DNA of 6,091 bases, taken from contig JAFASB010000500.1 of assembly GCA_019244985.1 (NCBI GenBank), positions 1 to 6,091 of the forward strand, written 5' to 3'. Position numbers and translations under genes: made by a program. Source of the stretch: Acidimicrobiia bacterium (GTDB lineage: Bacteria; Actinomycetota; Acidimicrobiia; Acidimicrobiales; AC-14). Under the pieces are notes generated by a model. It was given only the letters and a program-made list of their open reading frames with translations. It was not told where the DNA came from and made no database searches. Below, piece by piece: positions 1 to 6,091 of this stretch; position 1 is the stretch's first letter; the number at the start of each line of letters is the position of its first letter.

Positions 1-49
1 CCGAGCCGACCGTGAGGCCGGACACCAGGATCTGGACCAAGTCAGTCAT
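1..49 (-). CDS. livH: Branched-chain amino acid ABC transporter permease, LivH-like (N-terminal fragment)
   Basis: Only the first 16 codons are present; the gene runs off the left edge. The ATG lies at 49-47 on the minus strand and the peptide reads MTDLVQILVSGLTVGS. That is the typical opening of LivH-type inner-membrane permeases of the hydrophobic amino acid uptake family, where a short polar start leads into the first membrane helix with a Gly-Leu-x-x-Gly-Ser pattern. It starts 25 bases after the stop of the solute-binding protein gene on the same strand. That order (binding protein, then permease) is common in such operons and supports the call. I see no convincing Shine-Dalgarno sequence in the gap, so translation may partly depend on the upstream gene. 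The identification rests on 16 residues plus context. The transported substrate cannot be read from this. Confidence 0.65.
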   Translation of the reverse strand, partial: MTDLVQILVSGLTVGS

Positions 50-74
50 GTGATGGAGCAGTCACGTCGAGCTC

Positions 75-1577
75 TCAGTGGATCTTGCATTCCTTTGAGA
101 GCGTGCCGTCGGGGTTCTTCGTGCACTGGGTCCCCCAGCCCTGGTCGAGCACCGTCTTCATGACGTCGGGCTGAGCCCGCTTGTTCGCGTCCAGCGTCGG
201 CCGCACGAGTTGCGTCGGGCCCGCCGGGTAGCGGGCGAACTCGGTGCTCCACTCATGGCCGAGCTGGTACGGCGGCGTCGTCGCTGCCGGGCCCGCCTTG
301 CGCTCGAGGGTGACGATGATCATGTCGTCGGGCGTCTTGTTCACGTGCCGGTCGGCCGTGAAGCTGAACGTGCTCGACGCGAACCGCAGCGGGCCCTGGG
401 TCTCGATGGCCTGGACCAGCCGCGTCCGATCGGTCGTGCCCGCCTTCTCGACGCCCTTGAGCAGGGTGTAGAGGCCGTCGGCCGGTGACTCCTCGCCCCC
501 GGTGGGCAGCTTGTCGAGGTACTTCTTCATCCACCCGGCGATGGCGAACTCGGGCAGGTAGACGAGCCCGCCCACGTGCCAGGCCGTGATCGTGCCCGGC
601 TTGGCCGAGTCCTTGGCCAGGTCGGCCCAGCTGTGGTCGCCGGTGCCTCCGGGCGATCCGAAGATGTGCGGGTGCCAGCCCTTGCTCGGGTCCTTCGCCG
701 TCGGGGTGTCGATGTAGGCCGAGCCCAGCTGGTCGATCTGGATCACGAAGTTGGCGGTGTCACCCGACAAACCGAAGATGGCGACCATGTCTGGGCGGGC
801 GGCCTTGAGCCGCTGGAGGGCGGGACCGAAGTCGGAGTTGCCCAGCTGGTAGGTCTCGTACCCGACGCTCTTCATCCCCACCTTGGCGAGTGAGGCCTCG
901 AAGAAGCCGCGGTTCTCGGTACGGGGGTCGATGACGACGTCGTTGACGAGCGCCGCCGTCTTGTAGCCGCGATCGTTTGCCGCGTACTGAGCGAGCGTGT
1001 CCATCGCCATCCGCGTCGGGATGAGGAACTGGAACACCGAGCGCTGGTTGGGATCGTCGGGATAGAGGCGCTTGTCGGACCAGGCGTCGTTGAACACCGC
1101 CATGACCGGCAGCTTGTCCCTCGCAAACTGCTCCTGGGTCTGCTCGAACCCGAGACCGCCGCACCAGAGAATGCCGACGATGTTCGGGTCGCCGGCCAGC
1201 TCGTTGTAGGCCTTGACCCCGTTGGCGGGGTCGGCGCCGGTGTCCCGGTTGACCAGTGTGATCTTCTTGCCGAGCACGCCGCCGCGGCTGTTGAGCTCCT
1301 GGACGGCAGCGCTGAGCGAGTTCGTCGTCACCGTCCCGATGAAGGCGCCGATGCCCGAGAACGGTGCGATGACACCGACCTTGATGGTGTCGCCGGCGCC
1401 GGCGATGTTCTTGCTTCCACCGCCGCCCGAGCTGCACGCCGCCAACACAGCGCCGGACAGGCTCACTGCCGCCGCCGAACCGATCCCCGCCTTGCCCGCC
1501 CACTCGATGAACTTGCGCCGAGAGATGTCCTTGTTGACCTGACGCTCGATGAAATCGCGTTCCTGGTCGGGATTCAT
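75..1577 (-). CDS. ABC transporter solute-binding lipoprotein, branched-chain amino acid/amide type, Tat-exported
   Basis: A 500-residue extracytoplasmic binding protein that should capture a small solute and deliver it to the adjacent LivH-like permease. The N-terminus has a twin-arginine motif (SRRKFI, Arg20-Arg21), a hydrophobic stretch at about 30-47 and a lipobox LAAC with Cys48. It is therefore predicted to be Tat-exported and lipid-anchored. A Gly/Ser linker follows, then a type 1 periplasmic-binding fold (Peripla_BP_6 style) from about residue 65: IKVGVIAPFSGIGAFIG, then NSRGGVLGKKITLV and D112-TGADP, typical of Leu/Ile/Val-binding relatives. At about 500 residues it is longer than classical LivJ/LivK (about 370). 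The tail carries Cys485 and Cys497, which could pair. The start at 1577 is chosen because an AAGGGA ribosome-binding site lies 9 bases upstream and the Tat signal follows at once. The frame stays open upstream to 2255, but that part only shadows the divergent gene. The ligand is unknown: amino acid, amide, urea or another compound are all possible. Confidence 0.92.
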   Translation of the reverse strand: MNPDQERDFIERQVNKDISRRKFIEWAGKAGIGSAAAVSLSGAVLAACSSGGGGSKNIAGAGDTIKVGVIAPFSGIGAFIGTVTTNSLSAAVQELNSRGGVLGKKITLVNRDTGADPANGVKAYNELAGDPNIVGILWCGGLGFEQTQEQFARDKLPVMAVFNDAWSDKRLYPDDPNQRSVFQFLIPTRMAMDTLAQYAANDRGYKTAALVNDVVIDPRTENRGFFEASLAKVGMKSVGYETYQLGNSDFGPALQRLKAARPDMVAIFGLSGDTANFVIQIDQLGSAYIDTPTAKDPSKGWHPHIFGSPGGTGDHSWADLAKDSAKPGTITAWHVGGLVYLPEFAIAGWMKKYLDKLPTGGEESPADGLYTLLKGVEKAGTTDRTRLVQAIETQGPLRFASSTFSFTADRHVNKTPDDMIIVTLERKAGPAATTPPYQLGHEWSTEFARYPAGPTQLVRPTLDANKRAQPDVMKTVLDQGWGTQCTKNPDGTLSKECKIH

Positions 1578-1586
1578 GTGCTCGGT

Positions 1587-1592
1587 TCCCTT
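1587..1592 (-). promoter_or_regulatory. Ribosome-binding site of the solute-binding protein gene
   Basis: The minus strand reads AAGGGA here, 9 bases before the ATG at 1577. It decides the start of the binding-protein gene against the much longer open frame that extends upstream to 2255. Confidence 0.6.
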
Positions 1593-1615
1593 TCCCACAG
1601 CCGGTGATGTTGTGT

Positions 1616-1621
1616 TGTCAA
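1616..1621 (-). promoter_or_regulatory. Possible -35 element (TTGACA) for the leftward ABC operon
   Basis: The minus strand carries a perfect TTGACA hexamer 38 bases before the start codon of the binding-protein gene. No good -10 hexamer is found 16-18 bases downstream; the best-placed bases read GTGGGA. The match may be chance, or the promoter may use another sigma factor. Just upstream, at 1631-1647, there is a short inverted repeat (GGCAT, 7-base loop, ATGCC) that could be an operator half-site pair, but it is too short to assert. Confidence 0.2.
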
Positions 1622-1742
1622 ATGTGAGCCGGCATTCAAAGGATGCCTTGGTCGCGGCCCCACAGCAACGGATATGTGGCCGGATTGGCACACGACGGTG
1701 AAAGGATCCCAGCGCGCACCTTTCGTTCGATGGGCGCTCTCC

Positions 1743-1748
1743 TAGCAT
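1743..1748 (+). promoter_or_regulatory. -10 element TAGCAT for a leaderless transcript of the antiporter operon
   Basis: TAGCAT matches the actinobacterial -10 consensus TANNNT. It ends six bases before the GTG start at 1755, which would put the transcription start on or next to the G of the start codon. There is no purine-rich Shine-Dalgarno sequence before that GTG, as expected for a leaderless mRNA. The -35 region (about 1719-1726, around CTTTCGT) is poor, which is common for such promoters. The promoter is inferred from position and sequence only. Confidence 0.5.
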
Positions 1749-1754
1749 CGCCCA

Positions 1755-3062
1755 GTGACTTCGACGGCGGACGATCTGCGCGATGTCCGCCCTCGCCGGC
1801 AGCAGGTGTCGCTGGCTCTCGCCGTCGCCATCACCCTTCCCGCGCTCCTCTTCCGGGCGGCATCGCTGTCCGCCGACCACCCGTACGAAGCGTTGGTGTA
1901 CGGCGGGGCGATCATCGGCGCCGCCTTTCTCCTGTCCTGGGCCGCGGAAGCCGCGCAGCTCGACATCTCGGCGGGACTCGCCATTGCCGTACTCGCCTTC
2001 ATCGCCGTGCTGCCCGAGTACGCGGTCGACGTTGTGTTCGCGGGCAAAGCGGGGAGCGCCGTTGCCGCCCACGGCGCCGCGTGCACGGCACCCGGGTCGA
2101 CGGACGCCACACCGTGCTCGCTCGCCCTCGCCAACATGACCGGCTCGAACCGGCTGCTGATCGGCATCGGCTGGTCGATGGTCGTCTTCGTCGCGTGGCG
2201 GCAGTGGCGGCGGCGTGGGCGCCGGGAGACGGCGATCCGCCTCGAGCGCAGTCACTCCGTCGAACTGGCCTTCCTCGCACTGGCCACCGCGTACTCACTC
2301 ACCCTTCCGCTCCGCTCAACGATCACGCTGATCGACGCGGCCGTTCTGGTCACGATCTTCGCCGCCTACACGTGGCGCGTCGCGCGCAGCCCGGCCGAGG
2401 AGCCCCACCTCGTCGGGCCGGCCCGGTACCTCGGCAGTTTCTCGGTCCCCAGGCGGCGCGCCTCGGTGGCGGCGATGCTGCTGTTCTCGGCGGCGATCAT
2501 CCTCCTGTGTGCCGAGCACTTCGCCGAGGCACTCGTGGGCACGGGCGCCGAGTTGGGCATCAGCGAGTTCCTGCTCGTGCAGTGGCTTGCGCCCCTGGCC
2601 TCGGAGGCACCCGAGCTCCTGGTCGCCGGGCTCTACGCCTATCGCCTCAACACCAACGCCGGTCTGGGCACGTTGGTGTCGGCCAAGGTCAATCAGTGGA
2701 CGCTGCTCGTCGGCACCCTGCCCATCGTGTTCGCCATCGCCTCGTCGAGCTTGCACGGCCTGCCGATTGACGCGACCCAGCGCGAGGAGCTGCTGCTGAC
2801 GGCCGCCCAGTCGGCCTTCGCCCTGATGATCCTGGCCAACCTGTCGATTTCCATGCGAGAGGCGGTCGCCCTCTTCGCCCTGTTCTGGGCTCAGTTCCTG
2901 ATCGGCGCACTCGTGCCCGGCTCGGTTCACGGCATAGAACGAATCGTGATGTCGATCGTCTACCTCACCCTGGCGGCAGGAATCGTCGTGCGTGACCGAC
3001 ATCGTCTGCCGGGCCTGGCGCGCGACGGCTTCTTCGTCTCGCATGCTGAACTGCGGAGCTGA
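1755..3062 (+). CDS. CaCA-superfamily cation antiporter-like membrane protein (Na+/Ca2+ exchanger fold)
   Basis: A 435-residue integral membrane protein with about 12 hydrophobic segments (roughly 19-36, 45-63, 72-96, 122-148, 168-187, 190-208, 236-260, 268-295, 302-331, 346-364, 368-388, 394-412). Basic loops at 149-162 and 230-236 and a basic tail suggest both termini are cytoplasmic. It has the two inverted repeats of the Ca2+/cation antiporter superfamily. Repeat 1 has AFIAVLPEYAVD (Pro87-Glu88) and NMTGSN (130-132). Repeat 2 has APLASEAPELLVAG (Pro286-Glu287) and SAKVNQWTLLVG (309-320). The glutamates correspond to the ion-binding acidic residues of exchangers. The usual GTS before PE is replaced in both repeats, and Lys311 sits where repeat 2 normally has Asn or Asp. 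The loop at 97-121 carries Cys110 and Cys121. Ion specificity (Ca2+, Na+, H+) is therefore open. The GTG start is chosen for its -10 box six bases upstream; an in-frame GTG at 1806 is a weaker alternative. The gene leads a three-gene cluster, 8 bases before glpD. Confidence 0.82.
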   Translation: MTSTADDLRDVRPRRQQVSLALAVAITLPALLFRAASLSADHPYEALVYGGAIIGAAFLLSWAAEAAQLDISAGLAIAVLAFIAVLPEYAVDVVFAGKAGSAVAAHGAACTAPGSTDATPCSLALANMTGSNRLLIGIGWSMVVFVAWRQWRRRGRRETAIRLERSHSVELAFLALATAYSLTLPLRSTITLIDAAVLVTIFAAYTWRVARSPAEEPHLVGPARYLGSFSVPRRRASVAAMLLFSAAIILLCAEHFAEALVGTGAELGISEFLLVQWLAPLASEAPELLVAGLYAYRLNTNAGLGTLVSAKVNQWTLLVGTLPIVFAIASSSLHGLPIDATQREELLLTAAQSAFALMILANLSISMREAVALFALFWAQFLIGALVPGSVHGIERIVMSIVYLTLAAGIVVRDRHRLPGLARDGFFVSHAELRS

Positions 3063-3070
3063 CGACCGCC

Positions 3071-4651
3071 ATGCGATTCTCCCGAGACACCGCCCTCGCT
3101 CGCCTCGCCGACGAGCACTTCGACGTCCTCGTGATCGGTGGTGGGATCACCGGCGCGGGCGTCGCGCTCGACGCCGCCTCCCGCGGACTGCACACCGCCC
3201 TCGTCGAGCGGCGCGACTTCGCCTCGGGCACGTCGTCGAAGTCGTCGAAGATGGTGCACGGCGGCCTGCGGTACCTGAACCAACGCGATTACCGCCTGGT
3301 CTACGAGGCCCTGTACGAGCGACAGCGCCTGCTCCGCAATGCACCGCACCTCGTGAAGCCGCTGCCGTTCCTGATCCCGCTCTACGGCGGCAAGGCTCTC
3401 GCCAAGGCCCTCAACTCGGCCCTCTGGATGTACGACCTCACCGGCGGCCTGCGCATCGGCAAGCGCCATCACCGAATCTCGCCCGACGACACCATCGGCC
3501 ACATGCCCACCTTGCGCCGCGAGGGGCTGGCCGCCGGGTTCGAGTACTACGACGCCCAGGCCGACGACGCGCGACTGACGCTGACGATCGCCCGTACCGC
3601 CGTTCTCGACCACGGCGCGGTCGCCGCCAACTACGCCGGCGTCACCGAACTGACGAAGAGCCGCGACGGGCAGGTCGTCGGGGCACGGGTCGACGAGCTC
3701 GACGTGCGCGCCCACGTCGTCGTGAACGCCACCGGCGTCTGGAGCGATCAGGTGCGCGCCATGGACGAAGGAGCCGGTTCGGCCAGCTTGCGGCCCGCCA
3801 AGGGCATCCACGTCAGCGTGCCGTGGTCCAAGGTGCAGTGCGACATCGCGGTCGTGATCCCGGTCCTCAAGGACAAGCGCTCGATCTTCGTGGTCCCGTG
3901 GGGTGACCGCGTCTACGTCGGCACGACCGACACCGACTACGACGGACCTCTCGACGACCCGGTGTGCACTCCCGACGACGTCCGCTATCTGCTCGACGCC
4001 GTCAACCGCTTCCTCACCATCCCGCTCACGCCCGACGACGTGTTGGGGACGTGGGCCGGTCTGCGGCCCCTGGTACGTGACGCCAAGAGCGACCGCACCG
4101 CCGACCTGTCCCGCCGCCACCGCGTAACCCGGTCGCCGAGCGGGCTCATCACGGTCAACGGCGGCAAGCTCACGACCTACCGGCGCATGGCGGCCGACAC
4201 CGTCGACGAGGTCGTCGACGTGCTCGGACGCGGCGGACGCTCCCGCACGGCGCGGCTGTCGCTGCGCGGCGCCGAGGGCTTCGAGGCGGTCGCCGACGAG
4301 CACCTGGCGACCCGCTACGGGGGCGACGGCCGGACCGTGCAGGCCATGATCGCCGCCGATTCGACCCTCGGGGAGCCCATGGTGCCTTCGCTGCCGTACC
4401 GGCGCGCCGAGGCGTTGTACGCGGCGCGCTACGAGATGGCCCACACGCTCGACGACGTGCTGACGCGACGCACGCGCGCCCTGCTCCTGGCCCGCGACGA
4501 GACGGCGGCGGTGGCGCCCGACGTCGCCCGCCTGATCGCAAGTGAGCTCGGGTGGAACGAGGCGGAGGCGGCCCGCCAGGCCGCGACCTTCCAGGCCTCG
4601 GTGGCGAGCGAGCGCGAGGCCGCCGGCCTGCCGGAGCACGTGGTCGCATGA
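3071..4651 (+). CDS. glpD: Glycerol-3-phosphate dehydrogenase (FAD-dependent, quinone-linked)
   Basis: A 526-residue flavoenzyme that oxidises sn-glycerol 3-phosphate to dihydroxyacetone phosphate and passes electrons to the quinone pool, acting as a peripheral protein on the inner face of the membrane. The N-terminal dinucleotide fold is clear: DVLVIGGGITGAG (18-30), with an acidic residue ending strand 2 in LVERRDF (Glu46). The family signature SSKSSKMVHGGLRYL spans 55-69. Further conserved blocks are VVVNATGVWSD (216-226), KGIHVSVP (244-251), VPWGDRVYVGTTDTDYDG (275-292), GLRPLVRD (330-337) and GGKLTTYRRMA (364-374). The C-terminal cap domain is seen in ARYEMAHTLDDVLTRRTR (452-469), followed by the usual helical tail. 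The length is normal and nothing is missing. The ATG at 3071 lies just before the fold, with GGAG 12 bases upstream, 8 bases after the antiporter gene. Its TGA stop overlaps the ATG of the next gene, indicating coupled translation. Confidence 0.95.
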   Translation: MRFSRDTALARLADEHFDVLVIGGGITGAGVALDAASRGLHTALVERRDFASGTSSKSSKMVHGGLRYLNQRDYRLVYEALYERQRLLRNAPHLVKPLPFLIPLYGGKALAKALNSALWMYDLTGGLRIGKRHHRISPDDTIGHMPTLRREGLAAGFEYYDAQADDARLTLTIARTAVLDHGAVAANYAGVTELTKSRDGQVVGARVDELDVRAHVVVNATGVWSDQVRAMDEGAGSASLRPAKGIHVSVPWSKVQCDIAVVIPVLKDKRSIFVVPWGDRVYVGTTDTDYDGPLDDPVCTPDDVRYLLDAVNRFLTIPLTPDDVLGTWAGLRPLVRDAKSDRTADLSRRHRVTRSPSGLITVNGGKLTTYRRMAADTVDEVVDVLGRGGRSRTARLSLRGAEGFEAVADEHLATRYGGDGRTVQAMIAADSTLGEPMVPSLPYRRAEALYAARYEMAHTLDDVLTRRTRALLLARDETAAVAPDVARLIASELGWNEAEAARQAATFQASVASEREAAGLPEHVVA

Positions 4652-6091
4652 ACACCAATCGCGGCGCGCCCACGCCGGCGATCGCGTTCGACGCCCCGGT
4701 CGAGTCGATCGAGCGCCGGTTCTCTACAGCGCCCGTCGTCGAGGTCGACACCAGCGTCCTCCACGCGCTGCGCGCAACCGGCGCCGCCGTGTCGACCGAC
4801 GTCGCCGACACCGTCGAGACGGGCCGCGACTGGTGGCCGCTGGCGATGACGTGGGCCCTCGACGGCGCCGAGCCGGGCCGGGCCGCAGCCGTCGTACGCC
4901 CGTCGTCGGTCGAACAGGCGTCGGCCGTGGTCGGGCTCTGCGATGCCGCGCTGGTTCCTGTGACGACCGCGGCCGGCCGCAGCGGGGTCTGCGGAGCGTC
5001 GGTCCCGCTCCACGGCGGCGTCCTCCTCGACATGACCGAGATGGCGGGCGTCGTCGATGTCGACGACCAGTCACAGCTGCTGCGCGTCCGGGCGGGAACG
5101 TTCGGCGACGTCCTCGAGGACGAGCTCCGTGGCACGTACGGGATCACCGTGGGCCACTGGCCGCAGTCGGTGGAGCTCTCGACCGTCGGCGGGTGGCTGG
5201 CGTGCCGCGGGGCGGGTCAGTACTCGACGCGGTACGGAAAGATCGAGGACATGGTCGTCGACATGGAGGTCGTGCTGGCGGACGGCCGCGTCGTGCACAC
5301 GGGTACGGGCGGCCCGCGCGCCGCTGTCGGGCCCGACCTCAATCAGGTGTTCGTCGGCAGCGAAGGCACACTGGGCGTGATCACCGAGGCGACCCTGCGC
5401 GTGCACCCGGTGCCCCCGGCCGAACGGCGGGCCGCTTTCGGCTTCGACTCGTTCGCCGAGGGGCTCGACGCCTGCCGGCGCGTCCTCAGGCGGGGCGCCA
5501 CGCCGGCGGTCCTGCGCCTCTACGACGAGGCCGAGTCGCAGCGGAACTTCGAGGTGGGCGATACGTGCGCCCTGATCGTGCTCGACGAGGGCGAACCGGC
5601 GATCGTCGACGGTGCCATGAGCATCGTCGCCGACGAGTGCTCGTCGGCGGCGCCGCTCGACGACTCGCTCGTCGAACGCTGGCTGGGGCACCGCAACGAC
5701 GTGTCGGCGCTGGAGGCGCTGGTCCGGCGGGAGATCGTCGTCGACACCATCGAGATCGCCGGCCGGTGGGCGGCCCTCGGGCCGATCTACGACGACGTGC
5801 GCGCCGCGGTCTCCGCCGTCGAGCACACGCTCGTCGTGTCCGCCCACCAGTCCCACGCCTACACCGACGGGGCCTGTCTGTACTTCACGTTCGCCGGCCG
5901 CCCGCCGGTCGAGGAGCGCGACCGCTTCTACGTCGCCGTGTGGAACGCAGCGACCCGTGCGGTGCTCGCCAACGGCGGGGCCCTCAGCCATCACCACGGC
6001 GTCGGCCTGAACCGGGCCCGCTTCGTGCAGGACGCGCTGGGCCCGGCCTTCGACGTGCTCGTGTCTTTGAAGCAAGCGCTGGACCCCAACG
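4648..6091 (+). CDS. FAD-linked oxidase of the alkylglycerone-phosphate synthase (AGPS)-like family, C-terminally cut by window edge
   Basis: The frame is open from ATG 4648 to the window end: 481 residues, probably about 40-70 short of the full protein. It is a VAO/PCMH-fold flavoprotein. The FAD-binding domain (about 80-255) contains RPSSVEQ (84-90), a phosphate loop VTTAAGRSGVCGASVP (105-120), GHWPQSVELSTVGGWLACR (169-187), GQYSTRYGKIEDMVVD (190-205) and VFVGSEGTLGVITEATLRVHP (235-255). The C-terminal half has VDTIEIAGRW (365-374), HAYTDGACLYFTFAG (403-417) and ALSHHHGVGLNRARF (445-459). The triple histidine (448-450) and the Tyr in CLYFTF (412) match, from memory, the active-site His and Tyr of animal alkyl-DHAP synthase, which exchanges the acyl group of acyl-DHAP for a fatty alcohol. 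Bacterial members are often annotated only as FAD-binding oxidases or D-lactate dehydrogenase-like, so the reaction is not certain. The start overlaps the glpD stop (ATGA), with GGAG 11 bases upstream. A similar protein, Rv2251, lies near glpD1 in Mycobacterium tuberculosis, as I recall. Confidence 0.88.
   Translation, partial: MNTNRGAPTPAIAFDAPVESIERRFSTAPVVEVDTSVLHALRATGAAVSTDVADTVETGRDWWPLAMTWALDGAEPGRAAAVVRPSSVEQASAVVGLCDAALVPVTTAAGRSGVCGASVPLHGGVLLDMTEMAGVVDVDDQSQLLRVRAGTFGDVLEDELRGTYGITVGHWPQSVELSTVGGWLACRGAGQYSTRYGKIEDMVVDMEVVLADGRVVHTGTGGPRAAVGPDLNQVFVGSEGTLGVITEATLRVHPVPPAERRAAFGFDSFAEGLDACRRVLRRGATPAVLRLYDEAESQRNFEVGDTCALIVLDEGEPAIVDGAMSIVADECSSAAPLDDSLVERWLGHRNDVSALEALVRREIVVDTIEIAGRWAALGPIYDDVRAAVSAVEHTLVVSAHQSHAYTDGACLYFTFAGRPPVEERDRFYVAVWNAATRAVLANGGALSHHHGVGLNRARFVQDALGPAFDVLVSLKQALDPN

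Noticed and set aside
1631..1647. Short inverted repeat GGCAT-7-ATGCC in the divergent region
   Set aside because: Only five base pairs in a stem, with no T-tract and no recognised operator. It may be chance in GC-rich DNA.
1578..2255. Extension of the binding-protein frame by 226 codons upstream on the minus strand
   Set aside because: The added residues are Arg/Gly-rich low-quality sequence antisense to the antiporter gene, and the Tat signal peptide and ribosome-binding site define the start at 1577.
1643..2770. A 375-codon plus-strand open frame overlapping the antiporter gene
   Set aside because: It is an Arg-rich shadow in another frame. The antiporter frame has clear membrane helices and CaCA motifs.
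3233..3250. Perfect tandem repeat of TCGTCGAAG
   Set aside because: It encodes the conserved SSKSSK segment of GlpD, so the protein motif and codon bias explain it.
2960..4639. A 559-codon open frame on the minus strand opposite glpD
   Set aside because: It is antisense to a fully convincing glpD gene. Its composition (Gly, Arg, Val, His, Asp rich, no recognisable motif) is what a high-GC gene gives in its mirror frame.
4170..5147. A 325-codon minus-strand frame across the glpD/oxidase junction
   Set aside because: It is Ser/Arg/Pro-rich shadow sequence across two well-supported genes on the other strand.
5071..6075. A 334-codon open frame on the minus strand near the right end
   Set aside because: It lies opposite the FAD-linked oxidase gene, which has strong family motifs along its length. 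The antisense product shows none.

Overview
This is a GC-rich window of actinobacterial character. Codons end mostly in G or C, one gene appears to be leaderless, and the secreted binding protein is a Tat-type lipoprotein. The gene set fits Actinobacteria, possibly Acidimicrobiia, but the window alone does not fix the taxon. There are five protein-coding genes, two of them cut by the window edges. I see no RNA genes, mobile elements or CRISPR arrays.

Layout. Leftward from about position 1577 lies an ABC-uptake operon: a 500-residue Tat-exported lipoprotein solute-binding protein of the branched-chain amino acid/amide type (75-1577). After a 25-base gap comes the first 16 codons of a LivH-like permease that leaves the window at base 1. 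A 177-base divergent intergenic region (1578-1754) separates this from a rightward cluster of three tightly packed genes. These are a Ca2+/cation antiporter-like membrane protein (1755-3062), a glycerol-3-phosphate dehydrogenase GlpD (3071-4651), and an FAD-linked oxidase of the alkylglycerone-phosphate synthase-like family (4648 to the window end). Gaps are 8 bases and then a 4-base ATGA overlap, so the three are probably cotranscribed. The third gene is open to the edge and lacks about 40-70 C-terminal residues.

How the genes may work together. GlpD oxidises sn-glycerol 3-phosphate to dihydroxyacetone phosphate (DHAP) at the membrane. Alkylglycerone-phosphate synthases act on an acylated DHAP to form the first ether-lipid intermediate. 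Overlap of a glpD gene with a gene of that family therefore suggests, without proving, a glycerophosphate/DHAP-linked lipid function. The antiporter-like gene at the head of the cluster has both CaCA repeat regions, but the ion-site sequences are altered, notably a lysine in the second repeat. Its ion specificity should not be assumed to be Ca2+. The ABC operon is a separate transcription unit facing away.

The most interesting points are the glpD/AGPS-like coupling, the altered ion-site motifs and Cys-bracketed loop of the antiporter, and the likely leaderless start of that gene. I found no clear evidence of a wholly undescribed system.
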